This document shows, in pieces, positions 14,969 through 22,430 of a stretch of 37,494 nt of DNA. The DNA lies in NCBI GenBank assembly GCA_009781115.1, contig WQYT01000009.1, positions 1-37,494 on the forward strand, in the 5' to 3' direction. A model generated the notes under the pieces. That model ran no database searches. It worked only from the letters and a program-made list of their open reading frames with translations, and was not told the DNA's origin. Position numbers and translations under genes: made by a program. The first letter of the stretch is position 1. Each line of letters starts with the position of its first letter. This DNA is from Coriobacteriia bacterium. Its GTDB lineage: Bacteria > Actinomycetota > Coriobacteriia > WRKU01 > WQUG01.

Positions 14969-17046
14969 TGGAGCCATCCGCTCATGAGCTGCTGTTTGAG
15001 ATCGGCGTCGAAGAGATGCCCTCGATCCCGCTCAACGCTGCGGTCGAACAGCTGCGCCAACGGGCAGAAGCCGCCCTGTCCGCCGCTCGCCTGACCTATG
15101 CGGCGGTGGAGGTGTATGCCACGCCGCGGCGTCTGGCGCTGCGGGTCCTGGGCCTGCTCGACTGTCAGGCCGCAGCGCAACTTAACTTCCGCGGGCCAGC
15201 CGCTGCGGTCGCTTATGACGGCGAGGGCAAGCCGACCAGGGCACTGGAGGGCTTCTTGCGCAGCAAGGGGCTGCGGCTCGACCAGACAGAAATCCGGGAG
15301 GAAAACGGCGCCGATTACGTGTGCGCGACCGTGAGGCAGGCAGGCGAGTCTACGGTCAAGCTGTTGCCGCAGATACTGACCGAGCTCATCGATACTCTCG
15401 ACTGGAAACGCTCGCAGCGTTGGGGCAGTGGCGACGAGCGCTTTGTTCGCCCCGTGCGCTGGTTGCTTGCCCTGTATGGCTCTGTGTCGATACCGGTGAG
15501 CTTTGGCTCGCTGGACTCTGGTATTACGACGATGCCGCACCGTTTCATGGGGCATGGCCCGGTCGCGATTGCTACTCCCAATGAGTACAAAAACGTCCTG
15601 CGCGGTAACCGCGTGATTGTTGACCAGGACCTGCGGCGCAAGATGATCACAGACGGCATACATGCTGCCGCTGAACCCTATGGCGAGGCCCAGATTCCGG
15701 TCGCGGTGCTTGATGAGGTGGTCAATCTGGTCGAGTACCCAACCGTGCTTACCGGCGCTTTTGATGAGAGCTTCCTGCGGGTCCCGCGCGAGATTCTCGA
15801 AGACGCAATGAGCACACACCAGCGCTACTTCGCGATCGAGCATCCCGATGAAGGCGGGCGCCTTGATAACCACTTCATCGTGGTCAGCAACGGGGATCCC
15901 GCCTATAATGACCGCATTATCGCGGGTCACGAGCGCGTTCTGCGCGCGCGCCTGGCCGACGCGGCATTTTTCTATGACGAGGACTGTAAGGTCGGCCTGT
16001 CTGGCTGGGTAGAGAAGCTCTCGGGCTTAAGTTTTCAGGACAAGCTGGGCACGATGGCTGATAAGACCGCGCGGATTACCCGGCTGAGTGACTGGCTCGG
16101 TGAGGCCTGGGGTCTGGACGCGGCGCAGCGCAGCGATGCCCGGCGTGGAGCCGCTCTTGCCAAAGGGGACCTGTGCAGCTCGGCGGTCATCGAGTTTACT
16201 GACCTGCAGGGTGTCATGGGTGGCCACTATGCGCGCGCAGCAGGCGAGAACGAGGCGGTCGCCCGCGCCGTCGCGGAACACTATCATCCGCGCTACTCGG
16301 GCGACGTGCTGCCCTCGACGCGGGTTGCGGCGGCAGTCGCGGTGGCGGACAAGGCCGATACGATCGCGGGAATATTTGCCGTGGGCAAAGCCCCAAAAGG
16401 CTCCTCGGACCCCTTTGGTCTGCGCCGCGCAGCGATCGGCATCCTGCAGATCGGTCTGGAGGAGCCAGCGCTTGATACCGATACGCTGATGCAGCAGGCG
16501 CTCGCGGGATATGCGGGGCTGGACTTCGACCCCGCTGCGACCGCTGAGGCCGTGCGGGCGTTCTTCCGCGCGCGTCTTGAAACGATCTTGCGTGACGCGG
16601 GTTTCAGCTCCCAGATTGTTACGGCGGTATTGGCGAGGTCGGCGCCGCGCCCCGCTGACGGCCGTGCCCGGTGCCAGGCGCTCGCGCGCTTTGTGGGCCA
16701 GGGCAGCGACTATGAAGACCTCTCGACAGCCTTTACGCGTGCGAAGAACCTGAGCGATCCGACCGTGGGCCGCGAAGTTGACGCCGCGCTGCTTACGGAG
16801 GCCGAGCGCCCCTTTGCCACAGCGCTCAGGGATCTGGCGCCCGAGGCGCGCAGGCTGATGGCGGCTGGCGACTACGACCGCTTCCTGGCGCTGCTTGCCA
16901 CGATGCGCGGCCCGGTCGATACCTTCTTCGATCAGGTCATGGTCATGGACGAGAACCCGGCCCTGCGCCGCAACCGCCTCGCGCTGCTGAACAACTTTAT
17001 CGCGCTGGTAGAGCAGTTTGCCGATTTTCGCGCGCTCATAGCCTAA
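14965..17046 (+). CDS. glyS: glycyl-tRNA synthetase beta subunit
   Basis: Partner of GlyQ that binds tRNA-Gly; the 693-residue length is standard. Diagnostic segments: [15 protein letters not shown] at the N-terminus, [46 protein letters not shown], and the HD-type core [35 protein letters not shown]. The last 100 residues resemble a DALR anticodon-binding domain ([26 protein letters not shown]). The start overlaps the glyQ stop (ATGATG), so the two subunits are probably made in a coupled way. Confidence 0.96.
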   Translation: MMEPSAHELLFEIGVEEMPSIPLNAAVEQLRQRAEAALSAARLTYAAVEVYATPRRLALRVLGLLDCQAAAQLNFRGPAAAVAYDGEGKPTRALEGFLRSKGLRLDQTEIREENGADYVCATVRQAGESTVKLLPQILTELIDTLDWKRSQRWGSGDERFVRPVRWLLALYGSVSIPVSFGSLDSGITTMPHRFMGHGPVAIATPNEYKNVLRGNRVIVDQDLRRKMITDGIHAAAEPYGEAQIPVAVLDEVVNLVEYPTVLTGAFDESFLRVPREILEDAMSTHQRYFAIEHPDEGGRLDNHFIVVSNGDPAYNDRIIAGHERVLRARLADAAFFYDEDCKVGLSGWVEKLSGLSFQDKLGTMADKTARITRLSDWLGEAWGLDAAQRSDARRGAALAKGDLCSSAVIEFTDLQGVMGGHYARAAGENEAVARAVAEHYHPRYSGDVLPSTRVAAAVAVADKADTIAGIFAVGKAPKGSSDPFGLRRAAIGILQIGLEEPALDTDTLMQQALAGYAGLDFDPAATAEAVRAFFRARLETILRDAGFSSQIVTAVLARSAPRPADGRARCQALARFVGQGSDYEDLSTAFTRAKNLSDPTVGREVDAALLTEAERPFATALRDLAPEARRLMAAGDYDRFLALLATMRGPVDTFFDQVMVMDENPALRRNRLALLNNFIALVEQFADFRALIA

Positions 17047-17067
17047 CGGGAGGAGGCGCGGGCAGCC

Positions 17068-18024
17068 ATGACAGAGCGATCAGAACAGCCAGAGCAAACC
17101 CGGCGCCTGGGCCAGCCCGCTGCGGCGGGCCAGCCTGCTGAGCCCGCTGCGCCCGGAGAGCCCGCTGCTTCTGCCGCGCCCGGAGAGCTCGCCGCGTCCG
17201 GGCGGCCCCATCACTTCACGCTGCACATACTCAGCGATTCGCTCGGCCAGACCGCAGAGACCTTTGCGCGGGTGCTGGCGTCACGCTTTCCGGCGCTTGA
17301 GTTTTCGATCGAGCGCAGTTCGCTGATTGGCGATCCTGCTGAACTTGAGCTAATCGCCCGCCCGCATTGCTTCAAGCCCAACTACCTGTTTGTCTATACC
17401 TTTGCGCGCCAGGATCTGCTCGACAAGATGGAGCAGTTAAGCGGCGAGGGGTGCCAGGCAGTCGATCTGCTGGGCCATGCCGTGCGCTACATCCACAAGC
17501 TCTCCGGGGAGCGCCCAACCGGAAAAGTCGGCGCGATCCACTCGACGGGCGAGACCTATTTTCAGCGGATCGACGCCATGGAATACACGATCGACCACGA
17601 TGACGGGCGCCATCCGGAGGGCCTGCTTGACGCCGATATCGTCCTGATAGGAGTTTCGCGCTCCGGCAAGTCGCCGCTCTCGACTTTTCTGGCCTACCAG
17701 GGCTGGAAGGTGGCCAATCTGCCGCTTGCGTTTGGGTCTCATCCCCCCGATGAGCTTTTCGAGGTTGACCCGCGTCGCATCTACGGGCTGATGACCACGC
17801 CGGAAGTGCTCCTGCAGATTCGGGAGTCACGCTCCGTAGAGCTGGGGATGCACCTGGGCAATTACACCTCGCGCGAGTCCATCGAACGCGAGCTGGCAGA
17901 CGCCCGCGACCTGATGCGCCGCCTGGGCTGCATCGTGATCAACACCGCCAACCGCGCCATCGAAGAAGTCGCCCAAGACATCCTGCGCTACGTCCTGATC
18001 CTCGACCCCAAACCCGACCTGTAA
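17068..18024 (+). CDS. pyruvate, phosphate dikinase regulatory protein (kinase/phosphorylase)
   Basis: Bifunctional DUF299 enzyme that inactivates PPDK by ADP-dependent phosphorylation of a threonine next to its catalytic histidine and reactivates it by phosphate-dependent removal. The family signature is HILSDSLGQTAETFARVLASRF, then GEDTYF-like STGETYFQRIDAMEYTIDHDDG, the P-loop-like GVSRSGKSPLS (195-205) and TPEVLLQIR. The first 50 residues are an unusual Gly/Ala/Pro/Glu low-complexity leader, after which the family homology starts at about residue 50 (HHFTLHIL). Its substrate, PPDK, is encoded 5.9 kb downstream; an accessory island separates them. Confidence 0.92.
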   Translation: MTERSEQPEQTRRLGQPAAAGQPAEPAAPGEPAASAAPGELAASGRPHHFTLHILSDSLGQTAETFARVLASRFPALEFSIERSSLIGDPAELELIARPHCFKPNYLFVYTFARQDLLDKMEQLSGEGCQAVDLLGHAVRYIHKLSGERPTGKVGAIHSTGETYFQRIDAMEYTIDHDDGRHPEGLLDADIVLIGVSRSGKSPLSTFLAYQGWKVANLPLAFGSHPPDELFEVDPRRIYGLMTTPEVLLQIRESRSVELGMHLGNYTSRESIERELADARDLMRRLGCIVINTANRAIEEVAQDILRYVLILDPKPDL

Positions 18025-18030
18025 TCAACC

Positions 18031-18152
18031 GGCAACGAGCCCGAATTCATGCGTAGCGCGCGGGGACCCACTGCGGAGCGCCCGGAAAACGAGCCAGTGG
18101 TTCGTTTTCAGCGGAGCAGAGCGCTAGCCCCGCGCCTTGCCCGGGCTGGCAA
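18031..18152. repeat. long palindromic repeat family II, copy A
   Basis: About 120 bases after the PPDK regulator gene, nearly identical to 37181-37304. Nested inverted parts: AGCCCG (18038-18043) with CGGGCT (18142-18147); GCGCGGGG with CCCCGCGC; and a central hairpin GAAAACGAGCC with GGTTCGTTTTC and the loop AGT. In the other copy the right arm is GGCTCGTTTTC, which pairs perfectly. No open frame of note; it may act as a terminator. Confidence 0.8.
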
Positions 18153-18187
18153 CAAAGGCCAGAAAATTAAAAATTGAACACCTGATG

Positions 18188-18248
18188 ACATGAAAGTAAA
18201 ACATGTCAGTCTAATACTGTTTACTTTCATGTTATTTCCTGCTATGAT
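18188..18248 (+). promoter_or_regulatory. promoter and 13-bp inverted repeat before the MNT/HEPN pair
   Basis: TTTACT (18220-18225) and TATGAT (18243-18248) are separated by 17 bases, and the ATG at 18255 lies six bases after the -10 box, so the message should be leaderless. ACATGAAAGTAAA (18188-18200) and TTTACTTTCATGT (18220-18232) are perfect inverted repeats; the right one covers the -35 box. This fits binding by the helix-turn-helix domain of the first gene product (inference). Confidence 0.65.
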
Positions 18249-18254
18249 CGCTTC

Positions 18255-18869
18255 ATGGATTCAGGAACTATCGGAGAAACCATTCTTGGGACTCGAAGCA
18301 ACATTCGTGTTTTGCGAGTACTTTATGGCGTGTCGATTGCGCTTTCTGCACGGCAGATATCTCATCAGACTGGCCTGACCTATCCTGCCGTCAATACCGT
18401 TCTTGAACGCCTTGTTCAAACGGGGATAGTACTGGTGTCAAGATCGGGAAATACCCGGCTCTATCAACTTGAGCGCAACAGCATATATGTGGAGCAGGTG
18501 ATCGCTCCACTTTTTTGGCTTGAGCGAGGATTGCGTGACGAGATCATAAAAGATGTCAAGCAGGCATTAGCTTACCTGACAGAGTCGGTAGTGCTGTTTG
18601 GAAGTTTCGCGCGAGGGGATCAGACGCCGCAGAGCGATGTTGATATTCTTATTGTGGTGGGGGATACCTGCCAAAAAAATGCTCTTGAAGATATGCTGCT
18701 GGATTACTCAGCACAGTTTTATCGTCGATTTGGTCACAGTCTTGGCGCGCTTGTATATGATCTTGTGGAAGCTCGCCACCTGCCTGATCGTGCTGCGGGT
18801 CTCTACGCAGAAATCAAAGAAGATGGGTATACCATATGCGGAAAACTTGATTGGATGAGCCATGCCTAA
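18255..18869 (+). CDS. winged-helix plus minimal nucleotidyltransferase protein (MNT, antitoxin-like)
   Basis: A 204-residue fusion. Residues about 10-80 form a winged helix (ISHQTGLTYPAVNTVLERLVQTGIV, then SRSGNTRLYQL). Residues about 105-200 form a minimal nucleotidyltransferase with GSFARGDQTPQSDVD (116-130), the G-S-x9-D-x-D active site. MNT proteins beside HEPN proteins act in known MntA/HepT modules as antitoxins that modify the HEPN toxin with AMP; here the added winged helix could make it its own repressor. No ribosome-binding site precedes the ATG, in line with the leaderless promoter. It overlaps the next gene by eight bases. Active-site residues are intact. Confidence 0.8.
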   Translation: MDSGTIGETILGTRSNIRVLRVLYGVSIALSARQISHQTGLTYPAVNTVLERLVQTGIVLVSRSGNTRLYQLERNSIYVEQVIAPLFWLERGLRDEIIKDVKQALAYLTESVVLFGSFARGDQTPQSDVDILIVVGDTCQKNALEDMLLDYSAQFYRRFGHSLGALVYDLVEARHLPDRAAGLYAEIKEDGYTICGKLDWMSHA

Positions 18870-19272
18870 ATTGACACGTACTCGTTCCGCGACCAAAGAA
18901 GATGGAATCGTTGCTCTGCAAAAAGCGCAACAGTTTGCGGAAGCCGCACGCAGTGAGCTGGAAAATGAGCGATGGGATTCCGCTGGGCTGAATGCGATTC
19001 ATGCGGGTATCAGTGCGGCTGATGCTGCGCTTATTTTTGCCGCCGGAATAAGAAACGCAACGCAGGACCACTCGAATGTGATCAGTCTGCTTGAGAGTAG
19101 CGTTGCGTCTTTTCGTGGTAGTCCGCGCACGCAACTCGTCGGGCTGTTGAAGATGAAAAACGTTGTTGCTTATGAGCAGCGACTTATTACGCGAGACGAA
19201 GCAGTCAGACTGGTCAAAGCCGCAGATCGGTTTCTTGCGTGGGCTCAAAAAATCTGCGACGCAGTCCGGTAA
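18862..19272 (+). CDS. HEPN domain protein, probable toxin partner of the MNT protein
   Basis: A 136-residue all-helical protein. The stretch AARSELENERWDSAGLNAIHAGISAADAALIFAAG is a typical HEPN helix pair, followed by RNATQDH (Arg64-x5-His70), which fits the R-x4-6-H active-site pattern of HEPN ribonucleases. Second half: LLKMKNVVAYEQRLITRDEA. HEPN proteins paired with MNT partners are RNases held inactive by the partner. No toxicity can be inferred from sequence alone; a non-toxic HEPN variant is possible. It converges on the VapC gene, with 38 bases between stops. Confidence 0.75.
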   Translation: MPKLTRTRSATKEDGIVALQKAQQFAEAARSELENERWDSAGLNAIHAGISAADAALIFAAGIRNATQDHSNVISLLESSVASFRGSPRTQLVGLLKMKNVVAYEQRLITRDEAVRLVKAADRFLAWAQKICDAVR

Positions 19273-19310
19273 GCCAGAGGGCGCGCTTTATACATTCCAC
19301 TCTTGCCGGG

Positions 19311-19709
19311 TTACCCCTTCCAGTTGGTAAGGCGCAGCCTCTTGATGCGCGCAAGCTCCTGAGTGTTGTTCGTTACGAGCGTCATGCCAGCTGCCAGTGC
19401 GTGTGCGGCGATCAGCATGTTCATGTTGCCGATCACGCATCCGCGTCGGCTGAGGTCAGCGCGCAGGACGCCATACTCAAAGGCGGCTTTCTCCTCATAG
19501 GGCAGAGGCGCGATAATAGACAGAAACTGCGTCAGGGCAATGCGATTTTGCGCCTGATGCTGGCTGTGGCAGACGCCATATTCCAGCTCTGAAAGCGTGA
19601 TATCAGAAATGCAGAGACCCCCATCTTGGTGCGCCTTGATGGCGGCAAGTACTCGCTCGTTTTTCTTGATGGCAAAGATGCAGGTGTCGGTGTCAAGCAT
19701 ATAACTCAT
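19311..19709 (-). CDS. vapC: VapC-like PIN domain toxin with an altered active site
   Basis: A 132-residue PIN protein of the VapC type that cuts initiator tRNA in studied members. The first acidic residue is Asp6 (MLDTDTCIF), the second Glu41 (LSELEYGV), and the end reads VTNNTQELARIKRLRLTNW, typical of the group. At the third position the family motif IGxxDxxIAAxA reads IGNMNMLIAAHA, with Asn97 in place of the metal-binding Asp; the codon AAC differs from GAC by one base. This may disable or weaken the nuclease. It overlaps vapB by four bases, antitoxin first, reading leftwards. Confidence 0.85.
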   Translation of the reverse strand: MSYMLDTDTCIFAIKKNERVLAAIKAHQDGGLCISDITLSELEYGVCHSQHQAQNRIALTQFLSIIAPLPYEEKAAFEYGVLRADLSRRGCVIGNMNMLIAAHALAAGMTLVTNNTQELARIKRLRLTNWKG

Positions 19710-19933
19710 AGCGCCTCACGATCCTGCGCCGCGTCGCTGAGGCGTTCAACGCTGAAGTCATCAGTGAACGTGTCAATTCCCTGCATGAAAATGTCCCAGG
19801 CTCTATCCTGAGGGAAAAGTACAACCAGATCCCCGATCTTCCTGACGCATACTTCATCGCCCCCAAAGCGGCACTCCTTGGGGAGGCGGACTGCCTGGCT
19901 GTTGCCATTCTGGAATAGTTTTGCTGTCATCAT
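19706..19933 (-). CDS. vapB: VapB antitoxin, AbrB/SpoVT fold
   Basis: A 75-residue antitoxin with the swapped-hairpin AbrB-like domain (TAKLFQNGNSQAVRLPKECRF, then VRKIGDLVVLFP) and a C-terminal toxin-binding tail (WDIFMQGIDTFTDD). GGAGA stands seven bases before the ATG. The operator-like inverted repeat AGTATATA-N6-TATATACT follows upstream at 19957-19978. A second, damaged copy of this gene with the same operator is at 22009-22238. Confidence 0.88.
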   Translation of the reverse strand: MMTAKLFQNGNSQAVRLPKECRFGGDEVCVRKIGDLVVLFPQDRAWDIFMQGIDTFTDDFSVERLSDAAQDREAL

Positions 19934-19956
19934 GTTCCGATCTCCTCTGGCAGTAG

Positions 19957-19978
19957 AGTATATATTTAAGTATATACT
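19957..19978 (-). promoter_or_regulatory. inverted-repeat operator of vapBC
   Basis: AGTATATA and TATATACT separated by TTTAAG, 24 bases before the vapB start. The same repeat (spacer TTCAAG) stands before the damaged vapB at 22208-22229, so its conservation in both copies supports a role in autoregulation. Confidence 0.6.
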
Positions 19979-20125
19979 TTACTGCGGCGGGCAGTGAAAT
20001 CGACTTATCGCAGCGGCTGTCTTCTGCGCGTCTGCCAACGACCATAGCAGACGACCCTTACCCTTTTCTTACCAGCGTGCCAAAAAGCTGCATAAACCGT
20101 GAGTTATGGAGAAAACAACACAAAG

Positions 20126-20353
20126 TCAGAGAACAAGACGCTCCGTTTTATGTCTCGCCTTATTGATGTATTTCGGCGCGTGGGGAAAGGCGCTGTACTG
20201 GATGAAACTCGCAGAGAGCCGTTCAGGATTCACAGCGTTTGGGAATGCCGAGATATATTCCAAAAAGTTTGCACCAAGTATGCCAATACTTATTGGGAAT
20301 GGGAAGTTTTTGCAATGGTAGTGCAAAAAACAACCGATATGTTTGTCAAGCAA
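20126..20353 (-). pseudogene. remnant of a DUF4143 ATPase gene
   Basis: The minus strand translates into FLEYISAFPNAVNPERLSAS and then FIQYSAFPHA, matching FKEYASAFPDAVNPERLYAD and YIQNSAFPYA of the intact ATPase at 22431-23627. The stretch next to it (about 20255-20330) resembles instead the promoter and start region of that gene (TATGCCAA-ACTT and GTTTTTGCA parts). The middle and both Walker motifs are gone. It is therefore a copy with a large internal deletion, and plus-strand frames over it are not genes. Confidence 0.75.
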
Positions 20354-20359
20354 TTGCTT
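20348..20359 (+). promoter_or_regulatory. palindromic operator candidate before the Phd/PIN pair
   Basis: AAGCAATTGCTT is a perfect 12-base palindrome 48 bases before the antitoxin start. TTGTCA (20343-20348) and TATGCT (20364-20369) are possible promoter boxes with a short 15-base spacer. Confidence 0.4.
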
Positions 20360-20407
20360 AACATATGCTAGACTATGTAGTAAGCAGTTACCACAAAAGG
20401 AGACTTC

Positions 20408-20686
20408 ATGGTTTTGGTATCTTCGCGCGAGTTGACTTCGCGTCCGCGTGAAACCTGGGAACGGCTCGCCCAGGAGGGCGAGTTAACTATCACCAGGAAC
20501 GGGCAGCCAGCAGCGCTCATGATAGACGTCGATGCTGAAAGTTATGACAACATCGTGCGGCTTCTCAGGCAGGCAAAGGCGACGCGACTTATTGCCTTGG
20601 CCCGTGAAGAGGCGGCCCGTCGCGGATTTATGTCTGCCGACGAGATTGCGGCGGAGATTCAGGCCGCACGTCAGGAAGCGCGCTGA
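20408..20686 (+). CDS. Phd/YefM family antitoxin of a PIN toxin
   Basis: A 92-residue antitoxin: SSRELTSRPRETWERLAQEGELTITRNGQPAALMIDVDAESYD is the Phd/YefM fold, and the long charged tail (LAREEAARRGFMSADEIAAEIQAARQEAR) is the toxin-binding part. AAAAGGAG (20395-20402) precedes the ATG. The stop shares one base with the toxin start (TGATG). Operator candidates are upstream. Confidence 0.85.
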   Translation: MVLVSSRELTSRPRETWERLAQEGELTITRNGQPAALMIDVDAESYDNIVRLLRQAKATRLIALAREEAARRGFMSADEIAAEIQAARQEAR

Positions 20687-21096
20687 TGTCAGAACCGAGG
20701 CATGTCGTTCTTGATACGAATGTAATCGTTTCTGCACTCTGGTCGCCCGATGGAAAACCGGCGGACATCTTTGCCATGATTCCGGCAGAGATTATTCAGA
20801 TTTACGTGAATCATGCGATTCTGGCTGAATACCGGCGAGTTCTTCTGCGCCCGCGGCTGCGGTTTTCTGGCATGATAACCCAGCAGACGCTGGCGCTTAT
20901 TAACAACTACTCGATACTGGTGGCAACAAATCCTTCAACCATCCCCTTCACTGACCCAGATGATCGCGTTTTCTACGATGTTGCCTGTGCGGCTGACGCA
21001 TGGCTTATCACCGGCAATAAAAAGCACTTTCCCAAAGAGGACCGCATTGTCAGTCCCGCAGAATTTCTGGAGTGGCGCCAGGGGAGCAGTTCGTAG
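20686..21096 (+). CDS. PIN domain toxin (putative toxin component, PIN family)
   Basis: A 136-residue PIN nuclease: VVLDTNVIVSALWSPDGKPADI carries Asp10; HAILAEYRRVLLRPRLRF carries Glu48; FTDPDDRVFYDVACAADAWLITGNKKHFP carries the remaining acidic residues. This is the PIN branch usually labelled putative toxin-antitoxin system toxin component. All acidic positions are kept, in contrast to the VapC above. It is coupled to the antitoxin by a one-base overlap. Confidence 0.85.
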   Translation: MSEPRHVVLDTNVIVSALWSPDGKPADIFAMIPAEIIQIYVNHAILAEYRRVLLRPRLRFSGMITQQTLALINNYSILVATNPSTIPFTDPDDRVFYDVACAADAWLITGNKKHFPKEDRIVSPAEFLEWRQGSSS

Positions 21097-21219
21097 CTCA
21101 ACACCGCCCGACACACTGCCTTCTTCGCGCCCCCAATTGCTCCACGACGACTCTTCTGACGAAGAACAACCAGTCTTGCCCGGGTTTGTTTAGCCTGGGG
21201 TTAAGGGGGTACTTGCTCG
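21097..21219. other. spacer with no recognised element
   Basis: GC-rich sequence after the PIN gene, without a clear terminator or gene. TTAAGGGGGT at 21201-21210 could serve as a weak ribosome-binding site for the small frame that follows. Confidence 0.4.
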
Positions 21220-21384
21220 ATGCGATTAGCGGTGGCTTCCTGTAAAAGAGAGGGATTAAACCTTCGTGATGGCCTCAAACTTGAGAGGGATATCGCCGAA
21301 GTGCTTGATGCGTTATACGTAGCCATCTGCGCGGACCTGAAATCAAGTGGCGTTGATTTTTCAGTAGCCTACCAAAACTGGTAA
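21220..21384 (+). CDS. small hypothetical protein, 54 aa (possible gene fragment)
   Basis: An ATG-initiated frame giving MRLAVASCKREGLNLRDG, KLERDIAEVLDALYVAICAD, then LKSSGVDFSVAYQNW. The amphipathic helical middle looks like real protein rather than noise. No family recognised. It may be a fragment of a larger accessory gene; the ribosome-binding site is poor and too far upstream. Confidence 0.3.
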   Translation: MRLAVASCKREGLNLRDGLKLERDIAEVLDALYVAICADLKSSGVDFSVAYQNW

Positions 21385-21432
21385 TATGCAGCTACGGGCA
21401 CGCCGGAGCGATGTGCCCAGTATGCTCTTATA

Positions 21433-21470
21433 TTATTATATTTGTAATAACTTGTCATAACTGCTATGCT
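21433..21470 (+). promoter_or_regulatory. promoter and operator of the RelB/YoeB pair
   Basis: TTGTAA (21442-21447) and TATGCT (21465-21470) are spaced by 17 bases. TTATTA-N6-TAATAA (21433-21450) overlaps the -35 box, and ATAACT is repeated directly at 21447-21452 and 21457-21462 within the spacer. These are likely repressor contacts (inference). Confidence 0.55.
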
Positions 21471-21493
21471 TGTTGGTGAACAGGAGGTTCATT

Positions 21494-21748
21494 ATGGCGA
21501 CGAAAACGGTAAGCTTGAGGATTGATGCGGACCTTTATCATAGGTTCAATGAGTTTTGTGATAAGGTGTACGTAGCTCCATCGGCTCTATTTTCAGCATT
21601 TGCAGCACGGACAGTAGCGGAGCAAAAAGTTCCTTTTGAGATAGCGTCCGACCCTTTTTACTCGACAGAAAATCAGGCACGTTTACTCGCGGCCATAACT
21701 CAACTCGAAAGCGGAAAGGGCACTTCTCACGACATAATTGAGGAGTAA
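21494..21748 (+). CDS. RelB/DinJ family antitoxin
   Basis: An 84-residue antitoxin starting MATKTVSLRIDADLYHRFNE, the ribbon-helix-helix of RelB/DinJ, with the toxin-binding C-terminal half ENQARLLAAITQLESGKGTSHDII. AGGAGG at 21482-21487 is six bases before the ATG, so the longer frame from 21470 is rejected. The out-of-frame YoeB-type toxin follows after one base. RelB-like antitoxins with YoeB/Txe-like toxins are a known pairing. Confidence 0.85.
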   Translation: MATKTVSLRIDADLYHRFNEFCDKVYVAPSALFSAFAARTVAEQKVPFEIASDPFYSTENQARLLAAITQLESGKGTSHDIIEE

Positions 21749-21749
21749 C

Positions 21750-22018
21750 ATGAAAAAATCTGGGCGGATGACGCATGGGACAGTTATCTGTATTGGCAGG
21801 AACATGATAAAAAAATCCGCGATAAAATCAATGCGCTCATCAAAGAATGTGAGCGCACGCCCTTCAAAGGTTTAGGCAAGCCGGAACCTCTCAAGCATAA
21901 TAAACAAGGATATTGGTCAAGGCGCATCACGGACAGTGATCGTTTTGTCTATAAAGTGATTAACGAACAGCTCTATATTGCGTCGTGCAAAACGCATTAC
22001 AAGGGCAATCATCAGTGA
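21750..22018 (+). pseudogene. YoeB/Txe family toxin, frameshifted in an A-run after the start codon
   Basis: After ATG at 21750 there are six A residues, so the ATG frame leaves homology at once. From 21758 another frame is open to TGA 22016-22018 and encodes a full YoeB: IWADDAWDSYLYWQEHDKKI, then KPEPLKHNKQGYWSRRIT and the end SCKTHY. One more A would give MKKIW, and Glu46, Arg65, His83 and Tyr84 would then fall on the exact numbers of the catalytic residues of E. coli YoeB. The only codons upstream in the toxin frame are CAT and the stop TAA, so no alternative start exists. Either a real disabling or phase-variable slip, or an assembly error. Confidence 0.85.
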
Positions 22019-22238
22019 ACGTGTCAATTCCCTGCATGAAAATGTCCCAGGCTCTATCCTGAGGGAAGAGCACGACCAGATCCCCGACTTTTCTGATGCA
22101 AACTTCGTCGCGTGCAAAGCGGTATTCCTTGGGGAGGCGCACCGCCTGACTCTTGCCGTTCTGGAATAGTTTTGCGGTCATCATGTTCCGATCTCCTCTG
22201 GCAGTAGAGTATATATTCAAGTATATACTATGCTGCAA
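22009..22238 (-). pseudogene. truncated second copy of vapB
   Basis: From its ATG (22238 side; coding MTAKLFQNGKSQAVRLPKEY and so on) to TFTDD this matches the vapB at 19706-19933 almost residue for residue, then the homology stops at about 22009, at the sequence TCATCAGTGAACG shared by both copies. Beyond that the frame runs into the end of the YoeB gene and ends at 21960 with unrelated residues. No vapC follows. The gene keeps its ribosome-binding site and operator, so a shortened AbrB-like DNA-binding protein might still be made. Confidence 0.75.
22208..22229 (-). promoter_or_regulatory. inverted-repeat operator of the truncated vapB
   Basis: AGTATATA-TTCAAG-TATATACT, the counterpart of 19957-19978 with two differences in the spacer and none in the arms. 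Confidence 0.55.
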
Positions 22239-22430
22239 TGGTCATTGCCAGACGTGCCACTCCCTTTATCAAGAGCACGTCCGCCCCTCACCATAGCAGG
22301 CACCCCTTACCGTTTTACAAAACAGGGCAAAAACTGCATAAACCGCGATTTGTGGAGAAATCTCCACAAGCAGCACTGCGCTGGCAGGCGCGCACAGCGA
22401 CGCATGCCGTCTCTGTGCGGGCGTTAAGCG

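Noticed and set aside
19239-19592. Plus-strand frame opposite vapC
   Set aside because: The minus strand encodes a typical VapC with a coupled VapB; the plus-strand translation has no recognisable features.
20099-20371. Plus-strand small proteins in this interval
   Set aside because: The minus strand matches an inner piece of the DUF4143 ATPase and its promoter, so the plus-strand frames lie over a remnant and are not genes.
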